Shown here: positions 33,682 through 42,087 of the stretch, in pieces
Layout: each line of letters opens with the position of its first letter
Numbering within the stretch: the stretch's first letter is position 1
Origin: Gluconobacter wancherniae NBRC 103581
Lineage (GTDB): Bacteria > Pseudomonadota > Alphaproteobacteria > Acetobacterales > Acetobacteraceae
DNA length: 64,000 bases
Direction: 5' to 3'
Assembly: GCF_007988885.1 (NCBI RefSeq)
Contig: NZ_BJUZ01000003.1
Location: forward strand, 1-64,000
Notes under the pieces: generated by a model
What the model was told of the DNA's origin: nothing
Databases searched by the model: none
Seen by the model: the letters and a program-made list of their open reading frames with translations, nothing else
Program-made: the position numbers and the translations under genes

Positions 33682-34202
33682 GGCTGGTCAGAAACTCCAC
33701 CAGACGTCTTCTTACTCTTCTGAAGCGAATCCGTGACCGAAAAGATGAATTTGCTGAGAAGCTGTTCCAGACTGATGGAGCCCTGCGTCTCGGTCATTGT
33801 GCCACCCGGCTTGATCAGGCTGTCCGCACCACCAGGAGAAAGGGCAATATACTTTCCACCAAGCAGACTGTCAGACGTGATGATCGCAGCAGAATCCGTC
33901 GGCAGCTTCACCTTCGGGTCCAGAGAAAAGGTTACCTGCGCCTGAAAGGTCTTAGGATCGACACGTTCAGCAGTGACATGCCCGACCGTAATCCCCGCCA
34001 GACGAACATCGGAACCCACGTTCAGACCATCGATCTGACTGAACGAGGCCAGAACGGGATAGCCGTCATTGCCCTGCTGGTGCCTGCCAATCATGGCCGC
34101 GACAAGCAGTCCGGCAAGAGCCAGAAGCACCACCAGTCCTGCGAGCAGTTCAAGCCGGTCATGCCGGGCGTTTGCGCGGGCTGTTCCTGCAACTGCGGTC
34201 AT
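33678..34202 (-). CDS. mlaD: MCE-family lipid transport protein MlaD
   Basis: 174 residues with an N-terminal membrane anchor (LELLAGLVVLLALAGLLVAAMIG) and an MCE domain (YPVLASFSQIDGLNVGSDVRLAGITVGHV, SLLGGKYIALSPGG). MlaD forms the periplasmic hexamer that ferries phospholipids for outer-membrane asymmetry. The Mla ATPase and permease genes are not in this window. First gene of a leftward six-gene run down to dsbB. Confidence 0.92.
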   Translation of the reverse strand: MTAVAGTARANARHDRLELLAGLVVLLALAGLLVAAMIGRHQQGNDGYPVLASFSQIDGLNVGSDVRLAGITVGHVTAERVDPKTFQAQVTFSLDPKVKLPTDSAAIITSDSLLGGKYIALSPGGADSLIKPGGTMTETQGSISLEQLLSKFIFSVTDSLQKSKKTSGGVSDQP

Positions 34203-34400
34203 GCCGGTCCCTTCAGTGAAATCATGTCGCCAGCACTAGCCGACTCCACGACGGACGTCCAATCCGTTGTCTGTTTCCGCCCCTTGGGAACGCCTTGTGA
34301 ATGTTATCCCCCATATCCCCATGTTCCCACCCATTAACCGGGTTTTCGAGGCTCTTTTCCACCTTACAGGCGCAGGGAGCGGAGGCTTAAACTCCTATTC

Positions 34401-35915
34401 ATGACAGCTCGTCTTCACTGGACCGGCGTTCGCATGCGGACGCTTCGGGTCAATATCGATCCGGATGACAGCGCCATGCGCTCCGTCACCCTTCCTGCTG
34501 CATGGGAGGATGACGCCGCACAGGCACTGGCCCAGATTACCCCGACCACTGGCGGCCCTATACGCCTGTCTTCAGAAGCAGGCCGCTGGGTCGACACGAT
34601 AGACGCAAGTCCCGCCCTGCCAGGGACGCCCGCAGACGCTCCTTCTCCGGGTCGCAGCCTGTCCTGCCTCCTGCTCATGCGTCAGCTCGCTCCTAACGTC
34701 GCGTTATGGCAGCGCCAGCCAGACGACGCGCCCGGCTTTGTCCTGCGGCTTTCCGGCTTCGTGCAGGATGGTGGCTTCTCGCCGGAGCATTTCGTGGCCT
34801 GCATGCAGCTGGCATGCGATTCGCTGCGCCGCCTCGCCGCTGAGACCTCCGCCGAACGCACAGGGGAGCTTCCCCTGTTCGATATCCCAACAGAGCAGAC
34901 CCTCGACTCCGCAGGCATCATCCTGCTGACAGATCTGGACGCCTGCCTCGCGGCACAGGGCTACGACTATGACAGCGATGACGGCCGAAATGCTGCAAAG
35001 GCAATTTCCGCCCTCGCAACAACCGTGGCGCGAGCAGGAACAGGACGGGCTGCACCATCGATTCCCAACACTCCGCTCCCCGGTCTGCGCGCACTGGCCG
35101 CATCCGTAATGGCATCTGCCGAAAACCAGCGGCTGGCACCGATCGAAACAGGCTTTTCCACCCCCGGGCCAGTCGATGCCCTTCTCGGCGCAGAAGCCTG
35201 CGGCCTTGCGCCGGTGTTCTCCCCCCTTACCGAGGGTGGGCAGCTGCGCGAATCCACTCTGGCACGGCTCGCGCACCGGGGCCTGACTCCTGAAGCCGCT
35301 CTCGCTATGGCACTGGGTGGGACAGCACCGCTGCCGTTGGCGGGGGTACATGCGCATACAGCCATGCATCAGGCGCTTGCAGGTGCCGTGGATTACCTGC
35401 CAGCCCTGCCCGAACCCGAAATGGAGAATCTGCGTGCGCGGCTCGAGCGTGGCGTGAGACGCCCGCTTCCAATGCGCCAGACGGGCTTCACGCAACGCGC
35501 CGCCATTGGTGGTCATCATATTTTCATGCGCACGAGCGAATTCGAAGACGGTTCCCTCGGAGAGCTCAGCATCACCCCTGCCCGTGAGAGCCCGATGGCG
35601 CGCGGACTGATGGATTGCCTGAGTCAGGCCGTCAGCATCGGACTGCAGTTCGGCGCCCCGCTCGAGGCATTTGTAGAACGATTCGCTTATACCCGTTTCG
35701 GGCCAGGAGGTACCGTAGAAGGCGACCCCGTGGCTGCTTACGCCACATCAATGCTGGATTATGCCTTCCGCGCATTATCGGATGCCTATCTCGGCACACA
35801 CATGCCCGATGCCCCTCCTATCGAACCCAACGCGGAGGACCCTTCGCCGATGCTGCCCTTCACGAACACATCGGACGAACGCCCCCGTGGGCGGCGTCTG
35901 AAACTGGTCAGTTAG
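34401..35915 (+). CDS. TSCPD-domain protein related to the C-terminus of class II ribonucleotide reductase
   Basis: 504 residues. Residues about 370-475 (GFTQRAAIGGHHIFMRTSEFEDGSLGELSI, SQAVSIGLQFGAPLEAFVERFAYTRFGPGGTVEGDPVAAYATSMLDYAFRAL) align closely with the terminal TSCPD region of B12-dependent reductase NrdJ. The catalytic alpha/beta barrel, its cysteines and the nucleotide-binding region are absent. The first 370 residues are Ala/Pro-rich and unrecognised. It cannot be a working reductase alone; it may be a binding or regulatory paralogue. The start is uncertain (also 34434). Confidence 0.7.
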   Translation: MTARLHWTGVRMRTLRVNIDPDDSAMRSVTLPAAWEDDAAQALAQITPTTGGPIRLSSEAGRWVDTIDASPALPGTPADAPSPGRSLSCLLLMRQLAPNVALWQRQPDDAPGFVLRLSGFVQDGGFSPEHFVACMQLACDSLRRLAAETSAERTGELPLFDIPTEQTLDSAGIILLTDLDACLAAQGYDYDSDDGRNAAKAISALATTVARAGTGRAAPSIPNTPLPGLRALAASVMASAENQRLAPIETGFSTPGPVDALLGAEACGLAPVFSPLTEGGQLRESTLARLAHRGLTPEAALAMALGGTAPLPLAGVHAHTAMHQALAGAVDYLPALPEPEMENLRARLERGVRRPLPMRQTGFTQRAAIGGHHIFMRTSEFEDGSLGELSITPARESPMARGLMDCLSQAVSIGLQFGAPLEAFVERFAYTRFGPGGTVEGDPVAAYATSMLDYAFRALSDAYLGTHMPDAPPIEPNAEDPSPMLPFTNTSDERPRGRRLKLVS

Positions 35916-36059
35916 GACGAAAAATACACCTGAACGCGCTGTTACCGCTGGAATACATTGACAGTCCGAAGACACGCCGGTAGCTAGCGCCTGCGCTGAG
36001 AAAAGACCTGTTCTATGACCGGTTGCTTCAAGGCGCACAGGGTAAGGGATCAGATCAGC

Positions 36060-36425
36060 ATGGGACATGCCCCTTCCGGAGATGAAGAAAGCTTCGAACG
36101 CCGCCTGAAAAAGGCACGGGCAAAGCTTGATCCCCGGAGTGACATGGCAGCAGATGCAGTTGAGACCGAGAGCGATACATCTTCGCTTCTTGGCCTCGCA
36201 CTCCGCATCGGCACCGATATGGTCGCGGGTCTCGCGGTTGGCGTGGCGGTTGGCTACGGTCTGGACCGCTGGCTTGGTTACAGGGCATTATTCCTTGTAA
36301 TCTTTGCCCTGTTGGGTTTTGCCGCCGGCATGATGAATGTCTGGCGTATTGTAAACGGGTCAGACATGGGGTCTGGACCAAAAGGTGACGGGAGAAGCCA
36401 GCGTGGCAGCCGGATCGACGATTGA
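36060..36425 (+). CDS. atpI: F0F1 ATP synthase assembly protein AtpI/AtpZ-like
   Basis: 121 residues. A charged N-terminal half (DEESFERRLKKARAKLDPR) is followed by two membrane segments, VAGLAVGVAVGYGLDRWLG and LFLVIFALLGFAAGMMNVWRI, with the GYGLDRWLG motif of AtpI/AATF-ATPase gene1 proteins. These help assemble the c-ring. Its 3' end overlaps the atpB start region. ATG at 36060 preceded by GGGATC. Confidence 0.9.
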   Translation: MGHAPSGDEESFERRLKKARAKLDPRSDMAADAVETESDTSSLLGLALRIGTDMVAGLAVGVAVGYGLDRWLGYRALFLVIFALLGFAAGMMNVWRIVNGSDMGSGPKGDGRSQRGSRIDD

Positions 36426-37152
36426 CGCGCTCGGACAGTTCGAGCTCCATCCGGTTCTTGGATCGCTGGGAGAAGCCCTGCGCTTCTCGCAATCCCCGCT
36501 GTTCATGCTGATTGCAGTAGTCCTGGTTCTGGCATTCCTGTTCATCGGCATGCGTCCGGCAGCAGTTGTGCCCGGTCGCCTGCAGGCTGCAGCCGAGATC
36601 GGTTACGATTTCGTACACGATCTGGCCATTGGCACGATGGGCAAGGAAGGGACGGCATTCTTCCCATTCGTATTCGCCATCTTCTTCTTCGTGCTCGCCG
36701 GTAACTATCTAGGCCTCCTGCCTTTCTCCTTCACTTACACGAGCCACATCGCGGTAACATTCGCGCTGGCAATGTCCGTGTTCGTGATTGCGATTCTTGC
36801 ATCGCTCCGTATTCAGGGTCTTGGCTTTTTCAAGCACTTCATGCCGGCAGGCGCCCCGATCTGGCTGGCACCGCTGCTGATTCCCATCGAGATCCTTTCT
36901 TTCCTCTCCCGTCCTGTCAGCCTCTCGATCCGTCTGTTCGCCAATATGGTGGCGGGTCACGTGCTGCTGGAAGTGTTTGCCGGCTTCACAATCATGCTCG
37001 CCGGTCTGGGCGCATTCGGCCACGTTCTGGCTGTCGCTCCGATCGCGATCAATGTTGCGCTGACGGCCCTCGAATTGCTGGTGGGTGTGCTTCAGGCATA
37101 CGTATTCGCCATCCTCACCTGCATCTATCTGCGTGAGGCCGTTGCGCACTGA
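36403..37152 (+). CDS. atpB: ATP synthase F0 subunit a
   Basis: About 249 residues with six membrane segments. The essential arginine lies in SRPVSLSIRLFANMVAGHVLLEVF, and the last helix has ALELLVGVLQAYVFAILTCIYL. The GTG at 36403 is preceded by GGGAGAAG; an earlier GTG at 36385 is possible. It overlaps the end of atpI by 23 bases. Subunit a forms the proton path against the c-ring. Confidence 0.95.
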   Translation: MAAGSTIDALGQFELHPVLGSLGEALRFSQSPLFMLIAVVLVLAFLFIGMRPAAVVPGRLQAAAEIGYDFVHDLAIGTMGKEGTAFFPFVFAIFFFVLAGNYLGLLPFSFTYTSHIAVTFALAMSVFVIAILASLRIQGLGFFKHFMPAGAPIWLAPLLIPIEILSFLSRPVSLSIRLFANMVAGHVLLEVFAGFTIMLAGLGAFGHVLAVAPIAINVALTALELLVGVLQAYVFAILTCIYLREAVAH

Positions 37153-37198
37153 GCGCGGCTTCACACAAACCCTGTATCGACCCTAAAGGAACCTGACC

Positions 37199-37423
37199 AT
37201 GGACGTTCAAGCCGCTCGTGAAATCGGCGCCGGTATCGCTGTTATCGCCCTCGCAGGCGTGGGCATTGGCCTCGGCAACATCTTTTCGACGCTTGTGAGC
37301 TCCATCGCTCGCAACCCGGCTTCCCGCCCGCACGTCTTCGGCCTCGGCATGCTCGGCTTCGCGCTGACGGAAGCCGTGGCTCTGTTCGCGCTGCTGATCG
37401 CCTTCCTGATCCTGTTCGCCTGA
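37199..37423 (+). CDS. atpE: ATP synthase F0 subunit c
   Basis: 74 residues, two hydrophobic helices joined by the polar loop [10 protein letters not shown]. The proton-carrying carboxylate is the Glu in [17 protein letters not shown]; no extra sodium-binding residues are apparent, suggesting proton coupling. AAAGGAACC precedes the ATG. Confidence 0.97.
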   Translation: MDVQAAREIGAGIAVIALAGVGIGLGNIFSTLVSSIARNPASRPHVFGLGMLGFALTEAVALFALLIAFLILFA

Positions 37424-37431
37424 GGTCGAAC

Positions 37432-37992
37432 ATGCACCGTATGCCACGCCTCTTCCTGTTCGCCGCTCCGCTCGCGGCCGTGCCGGGCCGTGCCGTGGCT
37501 GCGGGCATGCCACAGCTGAACGTCCACGATCCGCTGCTGCTCGGACAGGTAGCCTGGGGAGCCGTCATCTTTGCCGGCTTCTACATGGTCCTCAGCCGCT
37601 CCGCCCTGCCGCGGATCGAACGGGTTCTGGAAAATCGCCGCACGCGCATCCAGAACGACCTCGATATTGCCCGCCGTGCAAAAGCTGACGCCGACCGCGC
37701 CAGCGCAGAACTGCTCAGCACACGCCACGAAGCAGCCATGCACGCACGGGCCAACGTGCAGCGTATCCAGGACGAAGCCCGCAATGCAGCTGAGGCCTAT
37801 GCCGCAGCCACGAACGCGCGCCTCGAAACCGAGATCGCAAACGCCGAAAACAGCATTGCAGCTTCCCGTGAGCGCGCATTGTCCGGCCTGCCCGAGATCG
37901 CCACCGGAACTGCACAGTCTCTGGTCGAGCGTCTGATCGGCACCCACGACACGCAGGCTGTTGCCAGCGCCGTCGAACGCGCAAGCGCCTGA
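37432..37992 (+). CDS. atpF': ATP synthase F0 subunit b-prime
   Basis: 186 residues. An N-terminal hydrophobic, signal-like region, then a membrane helix (LLLGQVAWGAVIFAGFYMVLS) and a long charged coiled coil (RIERVLENRRTRIQNDLDIARRAKADADRASAEL). It forms a heterodimeric stalk with the following b subunit, as is normal in alphaproteobacteria and phototrophs. It begins eight bases after atpE. Confidence 0.93.
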   Translation: MHRMPRLFLFAAPLAAVPGRAVAAGMPQLNVHDPLLLGQVAWGAVIFAGFYMVLSRSALPRIERVLENRRTRIQNDLDIARRAKADADRASAELLSTRHEAAMHARANVQRIQDEARNAAEAYAAATNARLETEIANAENSIAASRERALSGLPEIATGTAQSLVERLIGTHDTQAVASAVERASA

Positions 37993-38003
37993 AGGAGACG
38001 ACG

Positions 38004-38504
38004 ATGTTCCACGAACCCCGTTTCTGGACGGCACTTGCCTTTGTTCTGTTCTTCGTGATCTTCGGAAAGAAGCTCTGGACAGTCATCGCAAGCCATCTTG
38101 ACGCCCGCGCTTCCAGCGTTCGCAGCGACCTGGACGAGGCTGCCCGCCTTCGCCGTGAAGCCGAGCAGATGCTGGAAGATGCAACCCGCGAACGCGAAAG
38201 CACCCTGGCCGAGACCCAGGCCATGCTCGCTCGTTCCGAAGCAGAAGCCGCAGCTCTCGCAGAGCGTGCACGCCGCGAAGCAGAAGCCGCAGCAACCCGT
38301 TACGAGCAGATGGCCCGCGACCGTATCCAGGCTGCCGAGCGTGCGGCAATCCGCGAAGTTCAGGAGCGTGCTGCCGCAATCGCCGTTTCTGCTGCCCGTG
38401 ATGTTGTTGCCGCCCACCTGTCTCAGGACTCGCAGGCAGCTTCAAAGCTTATCAATGAGAGCATCGATGCTCTCCCGGCTGCTCTTCGTCGCTCCGCAGC
38501 CTGA
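38004..38504 (+). CDS. atpF: ATP synthase F0 subunit b
   Basis: 166 residues: membrane anchor FWTALAFVLFFVIFGKKLWTVIASHLD, then a continuous Ala/Glu/Arg coiled coil and the delta-binding end (SQDSQAASKLINESIDALPAALRRSA). The F1 genes (atpHAGDC) are not here, so the two halves are split as in most alphaproteobacteria. AAGGAG before the ATG. Confidence 0.94.
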   Translation: MFHEPRFWTALAFVLFFVIFGKKLWTVIASHLDARASSVRSDLDEAARLRREAEQMLEDATRERESTLAETQAMLARSEAEAAALAERARREAEAAATRYEQMARDRIQAAERAAIREVQERAAAIAVSAARDVVAAHLSQDSQAASKLINESIDALPAALRRSAA

Positions 38505-38507
38505 GCT

Positions 38508-39278
38508 ATGACTAACTTCAGCCCTCGCCATGACAAGGGTAGCAGCAGCGTCGAACCGCCTGTGCTGTCCATCGTCATGGCAGTGTTGAATGAAGCCGAC
38601 AATATTCTTCCTGTCTGTCAGGAAATTTCAGAAACATTGTCGCAGCTTCCGGCTACCGAAATTCTTGCCATCGACGATGGTAGTACTGATGAAACAGTCG
38701 AGCGCCTTCTTGAAGCCCGCCATCGCTTTGTTCCTTCGCTCAGAATCATCAGCCATCCAAAGCGCCTCGGCAAGTCAGCTGCCCTCCGCACCGGTGTAAC
38801 AGCAGCACGCGGCAAATGGGTCGCGACGATTGACGGAGACGGTCAGGATGATCCTGTCGCAATCGTCTCAATGCTTGAGCGCGCCCGCGCCTCGAATGGT
38901 GCGCCCCCGCTAGTTGTCGGTGTCCGTCGCAAACGCAATGATCGTCTCTCACGGCGCCTAGCAACACGCCTCGCGAATGGTTTGAGACGTCGATTGTTGA
39001 ATGACGGCTGCCCCGATACCGGCGCGCCGCTCAAGCTTTTCTCGAGAGACCTGTTCCTGAGAATGCCGCAGTTTGAGGGCGTCCATCGCTTCCTGCCTGC
39101 CTTACTCGGTCACTACGGCGCCCCACTGATCTGCATTGAAGTCAAGCATCGCGCGCGCCTTCATGGTACATCCAAATACACCAATCTGAATCGGGCCCTC
39201 GTTGGCATCCGCGATATGCTGGGTGTCATGTGGTTGCAAAACCGCACCCACCTGCCCGACCATCTCACCGAACGCTGA
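38508..39278 (+). CDS. GT2 family glycosyltransferase, polyprenyl-phosphate sugar transferase type
   Basis: 256 residues, GT-A fold. VLSIVMAVLNEADNILPVCQEI, IDDGSTDETVE, KSAALRTGVTAARGKWVATIDGDGQDDP (DxD) and TGAPLKLFSRDLF match the dolichol/undecaprenyl-phosphate mannosyltransferase and ArnC group. It lacks the two C-terminal membrane helices of ArnC, so it is more like soluble DPM1. It starts three bases after atpF and probably feeds the ArnT-like transferase downstream. Confidence 0.85.
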   Translation: MTNFSPRHDKGSSSVEPPVLSIVMAVLNEADNILPVCQEISETLSQLPATEILAIDDGSTDETVERLLEARHRFVPSLRIISHPKRLGKSAALRTGVTAARGKWVATIDGDGQDDPVAIVSMLERARASNGAPPLVVGVRRKRNDRLSRRLATRLANGLRRRLLNDGCPDTGAPLKLFSRDLFLRMPQFEGVHRFLPALLGHYGAPLICIEVKHRARLHGTSKYTNLNRALVGIRDMLGVMWLQNRTHLPDHLTER

Positions 39279-39362
39279 TCCCGTAGCCCTGTGCGGCACA
39301 CCTGCCTTCCTTTGAGGCTGGCCGTAGTAGGACTACCCGATGGACGGTAACGGAGTTCCCTC

Positions 39363-41015
39363 ATGACCCTGACCCTCCGGCATTATGCCCTGCTCGGGCT
39401 GCTGACGTTCCTGCTTGCTTTGCCAGGCCGAATGACGTTACCGCCACTGGACCGGGACGAACCTCGTTACATGGAAGCATCCGAACAGATGCTGACATCG
39501 GGAAACCTCATTGACGTCCGCTTTCAGGACAAGCCACGCTATCTTCAGCCTGCTGGAATTTACTGGCTTGAAGCAGGATCGGCACGCATTGCCGAAGTAG
39601 CATTTGGCCCCGAAATTCTGCGTAAAACATGGCCTTACCGAATCCCAAGCCTGCTCGCTGCCAGTCTGATCATTCCGCTCACTGCATGGGTTGGCGCGTC
39701 CCTTTTCGGAGCGGTCACAGGCCTCATGGCCGCAGCATTGCTGATGGTATCGACACTCTTCGTCGCCGAAAGCCATATGGCGACCATCGATACGGTCCTC
39801 CTGCTAGACATCCTGTGCGTCGAAGCGACCCTGCTTCGCGCGTTTTTGGATCGCCAGAAAAATCGTCCTACCCTGCTTCGCACCGCAGTTTTCTTTTGGC
39901 TCTCTCTTGGTGTCGGCCTGATGCTCAAAGGGCCTGTCGTACTGATCCCAGGCTTTGGCACCCCGCTTGCCCTATGGCTGATAGAGCGCGACAAACGCTG
40001 GTGGTCACGCCTTCGCCCATCCTGGGGGTGGCTGTTGATGCTGGCTGTTGTTGTGCCGTGGTGTGTAGCAATCGATGTTATCAGCGGGGGAGATTTCTTT
40101 TCGCGTGCCGTTGGTAACAATTTTCTGGGCAAGGTCGCGCACGGTCAACAGGCCCATGGCCTTCCACCAGGCTTTCATCTACTGGTTTTTGCGTTGGCTT
40201 TCTGGCCCGGCTCCATTTTTGCCGCGCTGGCGATCCCTGCTATCTGGGCAAGGCGCTCGCTTCCCGAGGTGCGCTTTCTTCTGTGCTGGATTCTTCCACA
40301 CTGGCTGGTCTTTGAACTGATCGCCACCAAACTTCCACACTATGTTCTGCCCACCTATCCGGCTATCGCTGTGCTAACCGCGGCAGCATTGATTAATTGG
40401 CCGGAAGTCAGACCCAAGCGCCTTGGACGTATCTTGCTGGGAGCTTACGGAGCCGTTTGGGCGGGCATAGGGATTGCGTTCTGCGTTGCTGGAACTGTGC
40501 TTCTCTACAAGATGGAACACATGATCTCCGTCCGGGAAGCCATTGCCATGTTCGGCTCCTTGCCTCTCATGGCAGGTGCCGCTGTGTTGCTGTTTCAGCA
40601 CCAGCGTCGGCAGGCTGCATTCTGTGCAATGGGTGCTGCGATCATCGCTCAGGCGGGCTTGTTTCTAGCTGTCATTCCGAACCTCCAGACCATTCGCCTT
40701 GCCCCACGCGCGGCTGCATTATTCGAAGAATCCAAGCCCTGCGCTGACAGTGTGCTGATCTCGACATCATATTCTGAACCAAGTCTCGTTTTTCTTGCAG
40801 GGCAGCATACCCAGCTGATCGGCCCGGTAGAGGCTGCGCGTTACCTGAAAAAAAATCCTCGCTGCGATCTCGCGCTTGTGGACCGGAAAGACGAACCAAA
40901 ATTCCGTGCGGAGTTACAGAAAAACGGAATGGATGTTCTAGAGTATGGTCGGGTGAGTGGAATCAACTATTCCAATGGACACCACCTTGATCTTGGACTT
41001 TTTGCCCCGCGCTAA
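39363..41015 (+). CDS. GT39-type membrane glycosyltransferase, ArnT-like
   Basis: 550 residues, about eleven membrane segments and a C-terminal periplasmic domain. The first loop has the catalytic LPPLDRDEPRYMEASEQML with RFQDKPRYLQPAGIYWLEA, characteristic of ArnT and protein mannosyltransferases. It transfers a sugar from a polyprenyl phosphate to an envelope acceptor such as lipid A or core (family knowledge). The pairing with the preceding GT2 gene supports a donor-then-transfer pathway. The acceptor is unknown. Confidence 0.85.
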   Translation: MTLTLRHYALLGLLTFLLALPGRMTLPPLDRDEPRYMEASEQMLTSGNLIDVRFQDKPRYLQPAGIYWLEAGSARIAEVAFGPEILRKTWPYRIPSLLAASLIIPLTAWVGASLFGAVTGLMAAALLMVSTLFVAESHMATIDTVLLLDILCVEATLLRAFLDRQKNRPTLLRTAVFFWLSLGVGLMLKGPVVLIPGFGTPLALWLIERDKRWWSRLRPSWGWLLMLAVVVPWCVAIDVISGGDFFSRAVGNNFLGKVAHGQQAHGLPPGFHLLVFALAFWPGSIFAALAIPAIWARRSLPEVRFLLCWILPHWLVFELIATKLPHYVLPTYPAIAVLTAAALINWPEVRPKRLGRILLGAYGAVWAGIGIAFCVAGTVLLYKMEHMISVREAIAMFGSLPLMAGAAVLLFQHQRRQAAFCAMGAAIIAQAGLFLAVIPNLQTIRLAPRAAALFEESKPCADSVLISTSYSEPSLVFLAGQHTQLIGPVEAARYLKKNPRCDLALVDRKDEPKFRAELQKNGMDVLEYGRVSGINYSNGHHLDLGLFAPR

Positions 41016-41024
41016 AGTGCCGCG

Positions 41025-41444
41025 TCAGTGGGTTTGAACATAATCATCAGGTCGAAAAGGTGGCGCCGATATTGCATAAAAGCTGAGTGCAACATTCGCA
41101 TCCGCCCTGACTTTATGACGGACACCTGGCGCAATTTTCACAAGATCACCTGTGTTTAAACTCTGCGCCTTACCATCTAGCCAAACCGTACCTCTTCCGG
41201 CGATTACAATAAAAATCTCCTCAGATGCCCGGTTATAGCTCTCAGGATATTCGGTGCCCGGCGCAATGGAAAACCGTGCAATACTCTGCCTTGCAGAATT
41301 AAGAGCGGCACCCTGTCCAAGCAATTCCTGCATATCAACACCGCTCTTGGGGTGAATGACGCTCACTTTCGAAGCATCAAGATGCTGTGCATGGGCCAAT
41401 GCCGGAGCGGACAAGGCTACTATCGAGACGAATAATGCTCTCAT
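41025..41444 (-). CDS. Exported single-domain cupin
   Basis: 139 residues with a signal peptide (MRALFVSIVALSAPALAHA-Q). The cupin barrel has motif 1 ASEEIFIVIAGRGTVWLDG and motif 2 LVKIAPGVRHKVRADANVALSFYAI, but motif 1 lacks the usual HxH pair (Asn-Arg-Ala-Ser-Glu-Glu instead), so the metal site is reduced to Glu and a later His. The start overlaps the preceding DUF985 cupin gene by four bases. Confidence 0.78.
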   Translation of the reverse strand: MRALFVSIVALSAPALAHAQHLDASKVSVIHPKSGVDMQELLGQGAALNSARQSIARFSIAPGTEYPESYNRASEEIFIVIAGRGTVWLDGKAQSLNTGDLVKIAPGVRHKVRADANVALSFYAISAPPFRPDDYVQTH

Positions 41445-42019
41445 GGCTTAAAAGCCTCCGTGCGCGTCAGTGCAGATATTTGCGAGCGGAATGCAGGATA
41501 GCTGCGGCTCAAGCTCGCACGATCCCCAATCTCGAAATCACTGTCGATAAATCCAGGTGCCATGGTAGTGCCCGCAACAGACCATCCCTCAGAACCAACA
41601 GGGGCAGACCCCTGCCATACACCTTCAGGCGCCACGAAAAAGGGATGATGACGATCGAGAAGAACAGTCTTCCCATGCCCATCGGGATACAAAAGCAATA
41701 ACCGGATGGGATCTCCGCCGTAAAAATGCCAGACCTCGTCGGTTTTCAACCGATGCAGCGCAGAAAAGCCTTTTCGGGTTTCAACGTAGAGGATCGCGGT
41801 AGAAGCAGGATGCGCAACACCCGCATATCGTGATGGCAGGGCAGAGCCGGGAATGGTCTCTGGTGTTCGCAGTACCTGCGCAAACCATCCTCCCTCAACC
41901 GGCACTGGGCGCATGTCAAAACGCGCGATCCATTCCTGTGCATTATCCTGTGTACCGCGCGCATACGCGGCGGTAATGTTCAATGCACAGACAAGCATTC
42001 CAATAGCGACGAAGCGCAC
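41441..42019 (-). CDS. Exported DUF985 (cupin_5) family protein
   Basis: 192 residues. A signal peptide (IGMLVCALNITAAYA-R) precedes a DUF985 cupin: FDMRPVPVEGGWFAQVLRT, STAILYVETRKGFSALHRLKTDEVWHFYGGDPIRLLLLYPDG, GSEGWSVAGTTMAPGFIDSDFEIGDR. Relatives such as yeast YML079w are cytosolic with unknown ligands, so the export signal is unusual. Co-translated with the next cupin. Confidence 0.82.
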   Translation of the reverse strand: MRFVAIGMLVCALNITAAYARGTQDNAQEWIARFDMRPVPVEGGWFAQVLRTPETIPGSALPSRYAGVAHPASTAILYVETRKGFSALHRLKTDEVWHFYGGDPIRLLLLYPDGHGKTVLLDRHHPFFVAPEGVWQGSAPVGSEGWSVAGTTMAPGFIDSDFEIGDRASLSRSYPAFRSQISALTRTEAFKP

Positions 42020-42087
42020 ACTGCCCTCCTGATTATTTTGAAATCAGGATGACATGTTCCTGCCCATTGGCAAAACCGCGAACGATA

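Noticed and set aside
34321-34400. Small GGAG/CTCC hairpin before the TSCPD gene
   Set aside because: Only four base pairs; not strong enough to report as a structure.
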